A DNA stretch of 64,000 nucleotides from Molanna angustata (Eukaryota > Arthropoda > Insecta > Trichoptera > Molannidae). Numbering within the stretch: the first letter of the stretch is position 1; the number at the start of each line of letters is the position of its first letter. The stretch covers positions 3,335,364-3,399,363 of the forward strand of contig OY754978.1 of assembly GCA_963576475.1 (NCBI GenBank), given 5' to 3'. Shown here piece by piece: positions 9,795 through 21,094 of this stretch. The notes under the pieces are model-generated. The model was not told the DNA's origin, did not search any database, and worked only from the letters and a program-made list of their open reading frames with translations. The position numbers and the translations under genes were made by a program.

Positions 9795-10925
9795 ACCTTC
9801 TTCTTCTTCTTCAATGGCTCTACAGCCCATATCGAGCCTTGGCCTCCAGCAACTTCCTCCTCCAACGTCTTCTGTCACCTGCTGCGACCCTCCAGTTTGG
9901 CACATTCAGAAGCTGGGATGCGTCCCTCGCAATATCATCTTCCCATCGAAGCCTCGGTCTCCCGACCTTTCTTTTGCCATCTGGGTGCCCCTCTAAGACT
10001 CTTTTTGGTACCCGTGATGATGGCATTCTCTGAACATGCCCGGCCCATCTTAGTCTGCTTAGTCTTATATGTTCAGACAGTTTAGGTGCTTTGTAGATGC
10101 TGTACAACTCATCGTTGTATCTAATTCTCCATGTTTGTCCATCATTCACGGGTCCCAGGATTTTACGCAGCACTCTTCTCTGATGTCCAGCATCTCCGCA
10201 GACCTTATTGTCAGTGTCCAAGCCTCACACCCATATGACACAACAGTCCTGATGATTGTTTTATATAGGGTTACTTTTGTTTTTCTATGGACACTTCTAG
10301 ACCTGAACACCGGTAACAGAGAGAAGAATGCTTTGTTACCTGTCACATTATTTTTATTTTTATTTTATTTTTATTTGTTTGGAAACTTAACAGCTATACA
10401 TTTATAATACTTAATTTCAAATGAGAATACAAAATAAATAGCCAATTATAAAGTTTCACATATTTAAATTATTATACATTATTAATGTTGGGTAGTCATA
10501 GTAAGATGGTGAGTGTATGTGGGGGAAAGGGAAGGGTAATGGATATAGGAAAGCGTTGATCAGGAAGGGATGAATGTTTAAGGAAAGTAGGTTTGATTTT
10601 TAACCAGTAATATTACCAATAACTGCGCGTAATTGGCGTTTCATCGATGTCTGTGTGGAGTTAAATATATCAGGTTGGGGGTCATGACTATTGTAATAAT
10701 TTAAGCATCTGTTGACATAATTATTCTGTACGTAATTTGTTCTGCAGTATGGTGTATAGAAAAGGTGATTTTGGCGTGTTTCTAGGGTATCTTCATTATC
10801 TTTATTGATAGTAGAACCCAGGTATGCAAACTCCTCTACAGTTTCAAAAGTGTATTTTTCTTTGAACGTTATGTTGCTTTGTAATAGAGCGTTTCTAGCA
10901 TTTCTAGTTTGCTTCATACCACTAC
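9795..10925 (-). mobile_element. RTE-like LINE 3' half, interrupted by another LINE
   Basis: Downstream part (9795-10343) encodes KTIIRTVVSYGCEAWTL, RLSRLRWAGHVQRM, GRPRLRWEDDIARDA and a stop, then a short 3' UTR ending in a (gaa)n run on the minus strand (9799-9811). The upstream part (10790-10925) encodes TFETVEEFAYLGSTINKDNE, the block that normally precedes VTGNKAFFSLLPVF (10340s). The two halves are separated by 440 bp of a different LINE. Clade call rests on the RWAGH and GRPRLRW motifs. Confidence 0.85.
10346..10788 (-). mobile_element. CR1/Jockey-type LINE 3' end, nested
   Basis: The minus strand encodes TRQNHLFYTPYCRTN and NYVNRCLNYYNS, then a roughly 300-bp 3' UTR ending in an (AAAAT)n-like tail at 10346-10376. 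It is nearly identical to the copy at 40548-41130. It lies inside the RTE-like LINE between ..NKDNEDTLE and VTGNKAFF, so it inserted later. Confidence 0.85.
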
Positions 10926-11090
10926 CCCTAAAGCTGGACACAGACCAAAAATTAGTTTAGCTCGCATAATTAAGGTCGTTTTTTATACAAGTGCGCAAGC
11001 GTGGAGGCCCTCCAGTCATGGCGAGAGTCTCCCGTCCCAACAGTGCTCGGTAACAGGCAACTCGACAGTCAGTGGTGTACAGTTCGAAAA
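10926..11090. repeat. Fragment related to the MITE at 20080-20219
   Basis: It shares gaccaaaaattagtttagct, cgcataattaaggtcgtttt and tatac with the left arm of the MITE at 20080. The right arm is not visible here. Confidence 0.45.
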
Positions 11091-11850
11091 GCAAATACTG
11101 CTATTTAAAAGTTTCATTAATATCCGATTTATATTTAAAAAAATTATATGTTTGGGATGCACTCGTTCCACTTTACTTAATGAAGTGCACCAATATTATA
11201 TAAGTATTTTTTTTTGTTGAATAATTTATTGCACATCTACTGCGTATCATAATATCGTATATATTGAAAATATCATTGAAAAACAAATACGAAAAACACA
11301 ATGTGAAGTTTATCAAAAACACAAATGCAATCCTTGCATTACCTTGACAGTTATTTGACAGATGTCACTGTGTGACAATAATAAATATAATAGACCGCCA
11401 TTATAATATCTAGGTATGGCTAGTCAATGGTGCATAATAATTTTTGTTGCACAAAATAAAACGACACAATTTAAATTATGTTGAATCGAAATATATTTAT
11501 TTGTATATTATTAGATGTATATTGACCTTTTTAATAACCTTTTGTTGAATATTATACTAAACATACGCCTACACAGTCAATATTAATACCACTTAATTAA
11601 TTCTGAGGAAAATACAGAACTTACCATACGTACATAACTGCTAATCCAAATGTTAGTATTTTAAAATTGATCTGTTACTAACGCATCATTCTCCACTAGA
11701 TTTTAGTTTTTCAACCGACAATATTTATTTGTAGTTACATAAATATGTAATATTTTTAAATTTCGTATTTTAAATTAAAAAAATAACGTACACTTCAGCG
11801 CATGTCTTTGGGGTTATAGTGAAGTGGAAACATCCATACGACGCCAATAC
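11091..11850. other. Unassigned AT-rich stretch
   Basis: No coding region, RNA or structured repeat recognised. Confidence 0.4.
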
Positions 11851-11854
11851 ATCC

Positions 11855-12640
11855 GATTCTATAACTTTTAAGAACGTTCCGGCTAAAATAGGTGCGTTCC
11901 TATTCCACTTAGTCCAAGTTGATATTCTATAACGCTGAAATGGGAACGTTCTTATTAAGGAATGTTCTTACTCCAGGTAAATCACGAATTAGTCCAATTT
12001 CCTATTCTATAACCACTCTTTAGTCGAATCAACTGTCAAAACGTTATAATTCTAGTTCACACCTTATTGGAAGCGTACTAGCTGTTTTCACAGAAATCCG
12101 GGATATTTTAGCTATGTTGAAAACATCAGTTTCGTACGGACAAAAAAAGGATAATTTACACGTATTGCGTAATGTTGAAAATAAATACCAAAGAATATTA
12201 GTGCAGATCAATTAAAATGTTAGGTTAGGTGACATGACATAAATAAACATGGCCGAACAGTGCGCAGTACGCATGCATAGTCTGCGCTATAGACAATTTG
12301 AGTTCAAATTATTATCTACGGCGTGCTCTTATTTTGTAATTTTAGTTTTAGGAACATCGCCAGTTTCTAAATATGAATTTAGTTTAAATGACCTTCATTA
12401 AAAATTTTAGAACGTTCCTTTTTTAGTTCAAAAAGTTACTGAATTAGACGTATTTTGAATAATTATGAAAATGATGAAAATTTCATAATTTTCATAATTA
12501 TTCATTATACGTCTGATTCAGAAACTTTTTAAGAACGTTCCGGCCATTTAATCCAAATTTATATTTTATAACGACGAAATAAGACCGTAAATCTAAAATC
12601 TACAATTTTAGAACGTTCCTATTTTAGTTACAATAGTTAC
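11855..12640. repeat. Diverged gaacgttcc-bearing repeats with a fold-back
   Basis: The 10-mer agaacgttcc and relatives occur near 11871, 11949, 12410, 12533 and 12609, next to tattctataac-type strings. 12408-12543 is an imperfect palindrome: arms of about 63 nt contain gaacgttcc and gtctgattcagaaactt-like strings around a tcataatt centre. This fits a MITE family with terminal gaacgttcc; the boundaries are not certain. Confidence 0.6.
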
Positions 12641-12649
12641 TGAATAGGG

Positions 12650-13594
12650 GGTATTGACTCTTAACAGCATTTTTTTATTATTATTTATATTTCAAGTTTA
12701 TTGTAATTTTTAATCATTGAGTTAGGACAACGTGTTGAAGAATTATCGCTGGACGCTGAACATGCAAATTTAACAGTTTGACGATTTTCTCATGGATTCC
12801 ATCATCAGATCTTGACCAGCCGCTGAACATGCAAACAGATCAGCCAGGTCCTAATGTCCGCCATAATACCTGTCATCAATCCAATCTCCGCCGCGATTTT
12901 TCATTTCAAAAATCATTGTTAATGCCGTTAGTGTTAGATATACTTAAAATCACATGCGATCGAGTACTGATTTATTCATGTTTAAGATTTAAGACTTGAA
13001 AAGAGTGTATGAAAATCGTGTCATGAGTACTCCTTAATAAAACTACATTTATTTTAAATAATAAAGAAAACTTAAAAAACAATACACCACAAAGACAACT
13101 CAGTATTTATATAATAACAAACAAAAATTGTAATAAAACAAAAATATATGGGTGCTGCCTGTTTGGCATCATTCCATCATTTTACCTATGTCTATCTCAC
13201 TAGAAATAATTCCTGTTTTAAGAAGGCATATAACGCAAAATCTAGTTACCTGCTGAAAACGTGATATATTGAAACCGCCTGTTGACGCGGATATGAAATT
13301 AAAGATAAAAAAGTAAGAAATAAAAGTGGACTATATTTTTTGTGGTGCGGGTGATTAGTTGCAACCACTGCAAGGCAAAGGAAGGATATATGTATATGGA
13401 AAATTCACTAAATCCTTAGTCCTCTCCCTTGGGAGGATGATCACACTTCAATTCATATAATAAAAAAAATGTAACAATTATCCCAATGACATATTGGCGC
13501 CAACACCGCCTAATACACTATGAATATGCATGTTAGTAAGAGTAAATATCGCGTGCGTTAAAAAAGGATTATACGTTATTTAAATTATTGGAAA
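12650..13594. other. Unassigned AT-rich stretch
   Basis: No supported gene. The 73-codon ORF at 12778-12999 has no recognisable domain. Confidence 0.35.
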
Positions 13595-14245
13595 ACAAAA
13601 ATTTATTTATTTATTTATTTATATAATTTATGTACATGTGTACAAAGGCAGGTTTATTGCCATAAGGCAATTTCTTCCAACCAACCCGAGCAACGTGAAG
13701 TCTCTAAGTTAAATTGGTACAATACTAATTTATTGAGAAATAAATTGATAAAAAAATAACATAGAGTAAGAAATATAAAAAAATTCAAAGAGAAAAATAA
13801 AAATGAAAAGAGAGTTTAAAAAAAAAAGAATAATAAAAATAACACCTCACATAGCAATGAGGAAAAGGAGGTTACGGAAGGATATAGAAGGAATTCAGGA
13901 ACTATTTGACAAATAAAGTTTTTTTAGTTTACCTTTAAATATTTGAATGGATTGAGATGACGTTACTTCATCACTTAGGCCATTCCATAGTCTAGCTGAT
14001 TGTACTTGAAAAGAGGAACTGAAAACTTCTGTATTGTGAATGGGGATAGCTAGTGTAGTACGTTCAGCAGATCGAAGGGATAGGCCGTGACTTGACAAGA
14101 AAACGACGTTATTTTTTAAATATTGTGGTGAATAGGGATCATAAATAGTCTTATAAAGTACCTAATGACAGAATGTGAATGTTACGACGATCTCGTATCT
14201 TTGGCCAACGAAGAATATTTCTACAAGTCGAAACATGATCATATT
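13595..14245 (-). mobile_element. CR1/Jockey-type LINE 3' end
   Basis: The minus strand encodes ..RNILRWPKIRDRRNIHIL.., SLRSAERTTLAIP, QSARLWNGLSDEV and IFKGKLKKLYL before a stop at about 13895. The ARLWNxLPxxV..FKxxLKxxYL pattern is the usual C-terminus of CR1/Jockey-group ORF2. The 3' UTR contains the ttgccataaggcaatttctt block and ends in (taaa)n at 13602-13625. Related degraded copies lie at 16385-16560 and 44265-44600. Confidence 0.85.
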
Positions 14246-14254
14246 TTTACTCCT

Positions 14255-14860
14255 CACTAACACAAGGTAGTGGGGAGGTATGATTTCGCAATTTTTACGG
14301 GTATTTTTTTTTGCAGATTATCAACTAGTATCATGCTGAGATTGTATTCTGAAAGTTTCATCACAATGTATCTGTGTGTGTGTGCTATGTACGGCGTGTT
14401 CATTTTACTTTATCGATTATAGACTAAAGTACTCATTCGATTCTATTCAAATTTTGCAAATATGTATATCTAATACTCGATTAGATCCCATTAGATTTTG
14501 AACGATATATGAATAGTGCTTCTCAATTTTTTTAACTGTCAAATATTTCAAAGTTACCCCAAGCTCAGGAAACTTAATATTTGAAATTTTTATTTTCAAA
14601 TTCGTAAAAAGGCACATCACTTTCATAAAATGGCATTGAAGAGTTATCAAGTTTTCATAATAAAATATTTAAATAAAAAATAATTTAACAAACTCATTTC
14701 ATGAAAATGTTGGAAATTTTCCATACAAAATTTGAATACTTTATAGAACGACTTGTTAGTGAGGAGTTTAGCGTTGGCCACAACCCACTCGTTTAAGATT
14801 GTAAATGAACCGTATACAGACATTCTGTAATTGTTGATTATTTGCATTTTAAGAACAAAC
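14255..14860 (+). repeat. Unclassified ~600-bp interspersed repeat
   Basis: One end is tttactcctcactaacacaa then gtggggaggtatgatttcgc; the other is ttagtgaggagtttagcg then caacccactcgttt. Inverse-orientation copies occur at 61335-61745 and 61801-62165 plus 62727-62960, with partial copies at 38795-38845 and 39205-39345. The strings actcctcactaac and gttagtgaggagt near the two ends are inverted relative to each other, but no full terminal repeat or coding frame was found. Confidence 0.75.
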
Positions 14861-15135
14861 CTGACTTGAAATGAAAAAATTTAATCGGTCATTCACTTTG
14901 ATTTTATGCACTATTTTAAAGTTGTCTCACGAACATCCACTAGAGATAGGTTGAAAATAATGATTGAAACACACTGTTTAATATATTTGAGAAATTTTAT
15001 TTCGAATTGGGGTATTTAGGTTAATTTGCCCTCTTAAGATAGAAAGTTAAAATGCGTGTACTTATGTATTTTTCACAACGCTTTTACATCATCTTTTGAA
15101 GTCAGTTAAAATGTATTTTGCTTAGTAAAATGATG

Positions 15136-15808
15136 AAAATAAAAACACATTCGTTACTATACTTCCCTCTATTTTTACATATTTTAACGAGGATCTAATA
15201 TTAAAATAAAAACACATTCGTTACTATACTTCCCTCTATTTTTACATATTTTAACGAGGATCTAATATTAAAATAAAAACACATTCGTTACTATACTTCC
15301 CTCTATTTTTACATATTTTAACGAGGATCTAATATTAAAATAAAAACACATTCGTTACTATACTTCCCTCTATTTTTACATATTTTAACGAGGATCTAAT
15401 ATTAAAATAAAAACACATTCGTTACTATACTTCCCTCTATTTTTACATATTTTAACGAGGATCTAATATTAAAATAAAAACACATTCGTTACTATACTTC
15501 CCTCTATTTTTACATATTTTAACGAGGATCTAATATTAAAATAAAAACACATTCGTTACTATACTTCCCTCTATTTTTACATATTTTAACGAGGATCTAA
15601 TATTAAAATAAAAACACATTCGTTACTATACTTCCCTCTATTTTTACATATTTTAACGAGGATCTAATATTAAAATAAAAACACATTCGTTACTATACTT
15701 CCCTCTATTTTTACATATTTTAACGAGGATCTAATATTAAAATAAAAACACATTCGTTACTATACTTCCCTCTATTTTTACATATTTTAACGAGGATCTA
15801 ATATTAAA
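15136..15808. repeat. 67-bp tandem array, ten near-identical copies
   Basis: The unit runs from aaaataaaaacacattcg through cttccctctatttttacat to aacgaggatctaatatt, with 67 bp between successive aacgagga strings (15186, 15253, 15320 and on). I see no differences between units. There is no spacer and no internal palindrome, so this is a simple, recently expanded minisatellite. Confidence 0.96.
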
Positions 15809-16384
15809 AAAAATATTTGATAATAAAGTGTTGCAGTTTTCTCCATTATGTTAGGATTTTACTAAGAATCACGAATGACACATTCATTTGAATGTCATTT
15901 ATGCAATAACTGTACAATTTACAAAAAACGGTTATTTTTATGTGTAGGTATAAATAAATATCTATATTCGCATAGGTAAGCAGGACCTGATCCATCATCG
16001 ATTCATTCATTCATAGTCGCGACGGGCACAAAGAAATCTGGGACGTCAAATAGAAGAAAGTTTCCATAAAAAGAAAAACATTCATGAACATTCACTTTGA
16101 TTTTAAGCACTGTTTAAGCACATAAAATATTTATTTCTCTACGACAGACAATTTAAACTTATACTGAATTTAAAAATTATGTGACGATCATTCACTAGAG
16201 AAGTTTTGATAATACTTATGGTATGTTCTTTTTTTAGAAACATACTGTTTGACAATATTTGAGAGATTTGATTTTAATTTGATTGAGAAGAGGACGATCA
16301 CTTAAAATTAAAAAATAAAACAGTTTGTTTTACATTCTACGTATATTGTTACGTATTTATGGTCAATAACTATTTCGCCTTGTT
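15809..16384. other. Unassigned
   Basis: No gene seen. Scattered words resemble other AT-rich repeats of the window. Confidence 0.35.
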
Positions 16385-16560
16385 AGGGCATCTTCAAGAC
16401 TTCATCGCAGCTGATTGTATATACTTGAAAATAAGACCGTGAAACTTTTGTAGAGTGAATAGGGATGTCAAGTGTAGTACGATCATCAGATCACAAAAGC
16501 AGGCCGTGATTTGAGAGGAAAACGACGTTATTTTAGATGTTCATTGTCAAAATGACCTAA
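16385..16560 (-). mobile_element. Degraded LINE 3' fragment
   Basis: It aligns by eye with 13930-14115: cagctgattgtanacttgaaa, tgtagtacgntcancagatc, ggccgtgatttga and aaaacgacgttattt. Many substitutions; non-coding now. Confidence 0.65.
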
Positions 16561-17378
16561 AATAAATGATAAAATATATTAAAATTGTGTAATTTTAGTT
16601 TTTTATTATATTTGATTTTGTCCGCAAACGAATGACACCAATATTTGGTGTATATACTAAACTATAAAATTATTGGATTAAAGCACCTGGCGAAGGGACT
16701 TTATCAGGCCAACAGGTCTAAAGAGAGAAAGAAAAAAAAGATTTAAGGGGGAAGGGCGCATCTTAAGTTTGGTGCGGTCCTGTCATAATATAAAATGCAT
16801 GGATATTAAAAAAAATACCACACCTGAACGCAACGACAAATTCACCATAGACAAGTAGATATCAATGTTATTGCTGTCTTTTTTTTATTTTTTCATTTGG
16901 CGGAATGTTGCAAATAATTTAAAATCGCCAAATGTCAAACGGTAAAAATGTTACCATGTCGCGCGGCAATAACTAATCGTACGTTTAGTACAAAATATAT
17001 TTAGTACCTACTTAATGTTTTATGGTGTCTAGATTCGAGATGATTATTTTTGTGTTTAAAATTTCCGCTGTCGCATTTTAACATCTGTCTTAGTATCGAG
17101 AATGGATTCTAAATTCAAAAATAATACATACCGATTTAAAAAAAAATTAACATAAAAATTAAAAACGCATCTTGGCTAAGTAATGTCGATTCATTAAGAG
17201 AATTGAATTCTCATGAACGAATCGACAGTTGGAATAGCCGAAAAATTATTCCCCTTTTGCAAGTTTTCTATAATTTGCATTGGAGTATTTATTTCTACAT
17301 TTTTATTTTAAGTAAGTACTGCCTTTCTATATAGTTTATACTAACGGTTCTTAACATTTTCAATCTTGTTACCCCTAT
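16561..17378. other. Unassigned, with a small palindrome
   Basis: 17188-17226 contains an imperfect inverted repeat (tcgattcattaagagaatt / gaattctcatgaacgaatcga). No coding region is recognised. Confidence 0.4.
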
Positions 17379-17631
17379 GAAATATTAGGGAAACTGATTT
17401 AGAAATATTAGGGAAACTGATTTAGAAATATTAGGGAAACTGATTTAGAAATATTAGGGAAACTGATTTAGAAATATTAGGGAAACTGATTTAGAAATAT
17501 TAGGGAAACTGATTTAGAAATATTAGGGAAACTGATTTAGAAATATTAGGGAAACTGATTTAGAAATATTAGGGAAACTGATTTAGAAATATTAGGGAAA
17601 CTGATTTAGAAATATTAGGGAAACTGATTTA
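17379..17631. repeat. 23-bp tandem array, eleven perfect copies
   Basis: The unit gaaatattagggaaactg-attta repeats exactly eleven times (253 bp) with no visible difference. It lies directly after cctat. The ttaggg inside each unit is not in telomere-like tandem form. There are no spacers. Confidence 0.97.
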
Positions 17632-17726
17632 ATCCTCTCACTTTTAAAATGTAAATAAGAAAAACATTTTAAAGTGGATCTGTAGGGCTACACATGACAC
17701 GTTCTTATCTTGTATTAATCTTAAAA

Positions 17727-18003
17727 GTGTAATAATAATAATAATAAAACTGGCTTATTTATATAGCGCCGTTTTTGTGTGTCCACTTCAAGGGCGCTTT
17801 ACAATTGAAACTAGGAATTAAACACTATAAGTTTTTTTAAACAGATGAGTTTTTAAATGTTTTTTAAAACTATGTAATTTAACTATTAATTACTCTGATG
17901 GTTGGTGGCAGATTGTTCCACTGAGTCGGTGCCTTTACACCGGTTTTTCTCAGATAAACGTCCAGCGGCAGTTGCTGTAGATCGAAGCCTTGTCCTCCGG
18001 TTA
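17727..18003 (-). mobile_element. L2-like LINE 3' end
   Basis: The minus strand reads ..LDVYLRKTGVKAPTQWNNLPPTIR and, after frame decay, FKKHLKTHLF, the usual C-terminus of L2-type ORF2. Then comes a 3' UTR with gcgctatataaataagccag and a (att)n tail at 17730-17748. The gtaaagcgccc..ggcgctatataaata block is a common L2/SINE 3' motif. Confidence 0.75.
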
Positions 18004-18020
18004 TAATCTAATCATAGGAA

Positions 18021-18131
18021 CGTATTACAAGAGTTATTTGAGAAAAAGGTAAGGTCCCGTATTGCGAGAATATACTGCTTACTGGACCTCACCTTTTTCT
18101 TACATTATTCTTAAATAACTCCCGAAATACG
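18021..18131. mobile_element. Small palindromic MITE
   Basis: Inverted arms: cgtattacaagagttatttg, gaaaaaggtaaggtcc on the left; ggacctcacctttttc and aaataactcccgaaatacg on the right. About 111 bp with no coding content; arms differ by a few substitutions and a short insertion. Confidence 0.65.
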
Positions 18132-18458
18132 ACCCTTAATGTACCTACATTCTCTCATAAAAATTCGTTAAAACCATAGTTTTGTATGAAATTAAAATTA
18201 TTGATTAATCTAAATCTAAAAGATTTCAGAGGGGCTACTCATGACACATTCTTAATACATTCTATCTTTCCTTAATCTTAAAAATGCATAAATAAGTACT
18301 CGATCATAATAAAATCTTAATGTTAGCTCATTGTTTAGTTTGAAATTTTCATAAATTTTTGTATAAATTTCTAAAGTCTCAAAGATTTCTTAAGTCTGAA
18401 GCTGATCTTAATCAATTTCACGAGTAGCTATTCTGATTTGTGGGACCCATACTAAACC
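18132..18458. other. Unassigned
   Basis: AT-rich sequence without recognised features. Confidence 0.35.
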
Positions 18459-18655
18459 GATTTCTTTTACCTATAGCACAAGCATTTATGTTTGATTCAG
18501 GAAATGTAGGGAAATGTATATTTATTAATTTATTAACACCGACTTTTCTATTATTCAATAGCACATGCATTTGTAGTTTATTTAGGGAATATAGGAAGAT
18601 CGATATTGTATGTATGTCCTTGTTTATAAACATGGACATATTCATTATTAAAAAA
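18459..18655 (+). mobile_element. SINE family 1, degenerate double tail
   Basis: It begins at the end of the tRNA head (ccgatttcttttacctatag) and shows the acaagcatttatg..ggaaatgta tail twice in succession (18479-18525 and 18560-18600). This suggests two partial copies or a tail duplication. Confidence 0.6.
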
Positions 18656-18659
18656 ATAA

Positions 18660-18800
18660 TAATACATATACCGTCACGCCGTGTCCCTTGCGGTGTAAGC
18701 AGAGAGAACCGAACGCCACATTTTTCTATCTAGACACACATTCATCGGCTCATCAACATTCATGCATCGTCCCATACACGCTTGTATGTTATAGTTTGTA
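18660..18800 (-). mobile_element. RTE-like LINE C-terminal fragment
   Basis: Minus strand encodes RACMGRCMNVDEPMN-like and W-RSVLSA-like strings, then ARDTA and a stop, then a short end (cgtgacggtatatg). This is the same terminus as 41456-41600. Confidence 0.65.
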
Positions 18801-18857
18801 AGTATACACTAAAGAATTCACATTAAAAGGTAAATAGGAACAAATACGTATCTTATG

Positions 18858-19260
18858 CATCAAGTCCCGATGACTTGAGTACTAAGATTGTTAATGATGA
18901 ACGTGCACCAAGTCCCGATGACTTGAGTACTAAGATTGTTAATGATGAACGACATGAACGTGCACCAAGTCCCGATGACTTGAGTACTAAGATTGTCAAT
19001 GATGAACGTGCACCAAGTCCCGATGACTTGAGTTCTAAGATTGTTAATGATGAACGTGCATAAAGTCCCGATGACTTGAGTACTAAGATTGTTAATGATG
19101 AACGTGCATCAAGTCGCGATGACTTGAGTACTAAGATTGTTAATGATGAACGTGCATCAAGTCCCGATGACTTGAGTACTAAGATTGTGAATGATGAACG
19201 TGCATCAAGTCGCGATGACTTGAGTACTAAGATTGTTAATGATAATGATGAACGTGGAAC
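18858..19260 (+). repeat. 48-bp minisatellite inside a LINE reading frame
   Basis: About eight units of 48 bp encode the 16-residue repeat APSPDDLSTKIVNDER with small changes. One unit has an extra HER, one carries a TAA stop (gcaTAAagtcc, about 19062) and the last has an extra ND. The frame continues into TVKSVCALRKQKQKT and, one frameshift later, into RTE-like ORF2 sequence (SKISAETMTLIELRRN at 19302 on). I infer that a 48-bp coding segment of the LINE expanded in phase. Confidence 0.85.
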
Positions 19261-20045
19261 TGTTAAGAGCGTATGTGCACTACGAAAACAAAAACAAAAA
19301 ACTCCAAGATATCCGCTGAAACTATGACATTAATAGAACTTAGAAGAAATACAATTAGAGATTCTGCACAATACGAGGAAATTAATAAACGAATCAAGGT
19401 GGCGATTAAAAAAGCTATCAGAACACACAACACCCAATAGATAGGACAAGCGATGCAAGATAATAATATGTAGGTACTTGCGCTCAAATTTCAGTAAAGA
19501 CAGAGAAATGATTAGCCGTATGAGAAAGGACAATGGAATATTAACGTACGGAAAAAACACATATTAGATATCGTACAAAAAATTCATGAAAACTTATATG
19601 ACCAACATATTCCAACAGCTTGGCAACTGATAACAAGAAGCAAGCGTTCAACAAATATTGAACGTCGGCTCCGAAGAAATTCCAGAAGCACTCAAATTAG
19701 AAGTACAAGCTACACAAAAGAGATGAAGAATAGGAAAAGTTCAGAAGGTAAAATCACTGCAGAAATGATAAAATATGGCGGAGACTCCTTGTGTCTACTG
19801 TTAAATAAATGCCTTGGCGAAGATATGATACCAAAGACATGGCAAAATGCGGAAGATAAATAATTTTCTTGAAAGGAGACCCCGATAGCTTGGAAGACTG
19901 GAGACCAAAAGGTTTACTCTGTACTTTGTACAAACTATTAACTAAACGAGTGACGAGCAAAATTGACTGATACTAACCAATGGAACAAACAAGATTCCGA
20001 AAAGGCTACAGCACCATTGACCATGACCATATTCGTTTGCTAATA
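19260..20045 (+). mobile_element. Decayed RTE-like LINE ORF2, N-terminal RT part
   Basis: Translated blocks with stops and frameshifts: ELRRNTIRDSAQYEEINKRI, KVAIKKAIRTHNT, SEGKITAEMIKYGGDS, LLNKCLGEDMIPKTW, LEDWRPKGLLCTLYKL and RFRKGYSTIDHDHI. These follow the order of the linker and first RT motifs in RTE-like LINEs. The catalytic YADD region is absent, so only the middle portion remains. Confidence 0.75.
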
Positions 20046-20079
20046 GATACATACATACTTACCACCAAGCTATTGAGCC

Positions 20080-20219
20080 GGTTGTAGACCAAAAGTTATG
20101 CTAAGTTAGTTTAGATTAGTTCGCATAGCTGAGGTCGTTTTTCATACCGCATGTGCAGACTGAAAACTATGTGAGCTAGTATGAAAAATGACCTTAGCTA
20201 AACTAACTGGCCTGCAACC
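20080..20219. mobile_element. Palindromic MITE, ~140 bp
   Basis: Left arm ggttgtagaccaaaagttat..gctgaggtcgtttttcatac and right arm gtatgaaaaatgacctt..ctaactggcctgcaacc are imperfect inverses separated by about 30 nt. A relative of the left arm occurs at 10935-11000. Confidence 0.65.
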
Positions 20220-20299
20220 CGCTTTAACCTAATCGTTGTAGAAAAAAAAGACAACTCCACACCATCCTATCCTGGCTTATATGTTTTTTTATAAGAATT

Positions 20300-20665
20300 A
20301 TTAAATAATTTTGAATTAAGGTACTTTTTTTTACTCTTCTACTATACATAGATACATACATATACATATAAAAATGTACATATACAACGATAATTAAATA
20401 AGTATGTTTACCTCATTCCTCCTCACCCATCCCTATCTTCCACATCCTTCCTACATTTCATTATTTTAATATTTTAAGTACCTACCTAACTGTTTTTTTT
20501 TTATTTTTAGTATTTTTTTAGTTTTTAATTGTGTTTTTTTTTGTAACTGTTAGGTATATAATCTTGTGATAAGTACATATGTATGACAAATTGGTCTTAT
20601 TTTTGTATGTACGCCTTTATTTTTTGCTATAATTATTAAATTGACTGTATACTGATCCAAATAAA
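20300..20665 (+). mobile_element. Probable LINE 3' UTR and tail
   Basis: A pyrimidine-rich tract (20410-20465) and A/T-rich sequence end in ccaaataaataaata (20650-20665), the style of other LINE tails here. No coding part is attached, so the call is tentative. Confidence 0.35.
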
Positions 20666-20849
20666 TAAATACTATTGCCGTCAACAGTTAGATCTCGTGT
20701 TTTACACGCAACTAGTGTAAATGTAAACAATCATATCAATATTTATTTTCATTTTTAAATTCATACACGTATAATATGATGTAACAGAATAAAATCATCT
20801 AACATGTCATAGAATTAAAATAATTTACAACGCCTAATTTTAGATAAAG

Positions 20850-21094
20850 TTACACCACGTGACGGCCAGCGAGTGTTTTGTACAGCCGCCGATAGATGGC
20901 GGTCGCGTCGCCCGCCCGCTGTCGACGCAGTCAGCTGTCAAACGACAAATAATGAAATTGTTATGTATTTCGGAGTTGCCCGTCGAATCTAACCTGTGCG
21001 AGTGTCGGTTTTACTCTCAATTCGCGTGTTATTTTGTGTGTTTGTGTTTTTGCCGGAGATTTTGGCGGGATGGGACTGTGCGAAGACTGTAAGT
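20850..21094 (+). promoter_or_regulatory. CpG-rich block: possible promoter and first exon
   Basis: This about 245-bp stretch is far richer in G+C and CpG than its surroundings (gccgccgatagatggcggtcgcgtcgcc-type sequence). It holds a Inr-like gcagtcagc at 20926-20934. ATG at 21070 sits in a good context (gcgggATGg) and reads MGLCED before a splice-donor match ctGTAAGTtg at 21089. I see no downstream exon. A host gene reading rightward with a very long first intron would fit, but this is inference. Confidence 0.35.

Noticed and set aside
15136..15808. CRISPR-like array
   Set aside because: Direct repeats are contiguous without unique spacers, and the surrounding DNA is eukaryotic transposon sequence.
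17379..17631. Telomere-like TTAGG repeat
   Set aside because: TTAGGG occurs once per 23-bp unit, not in tandem.
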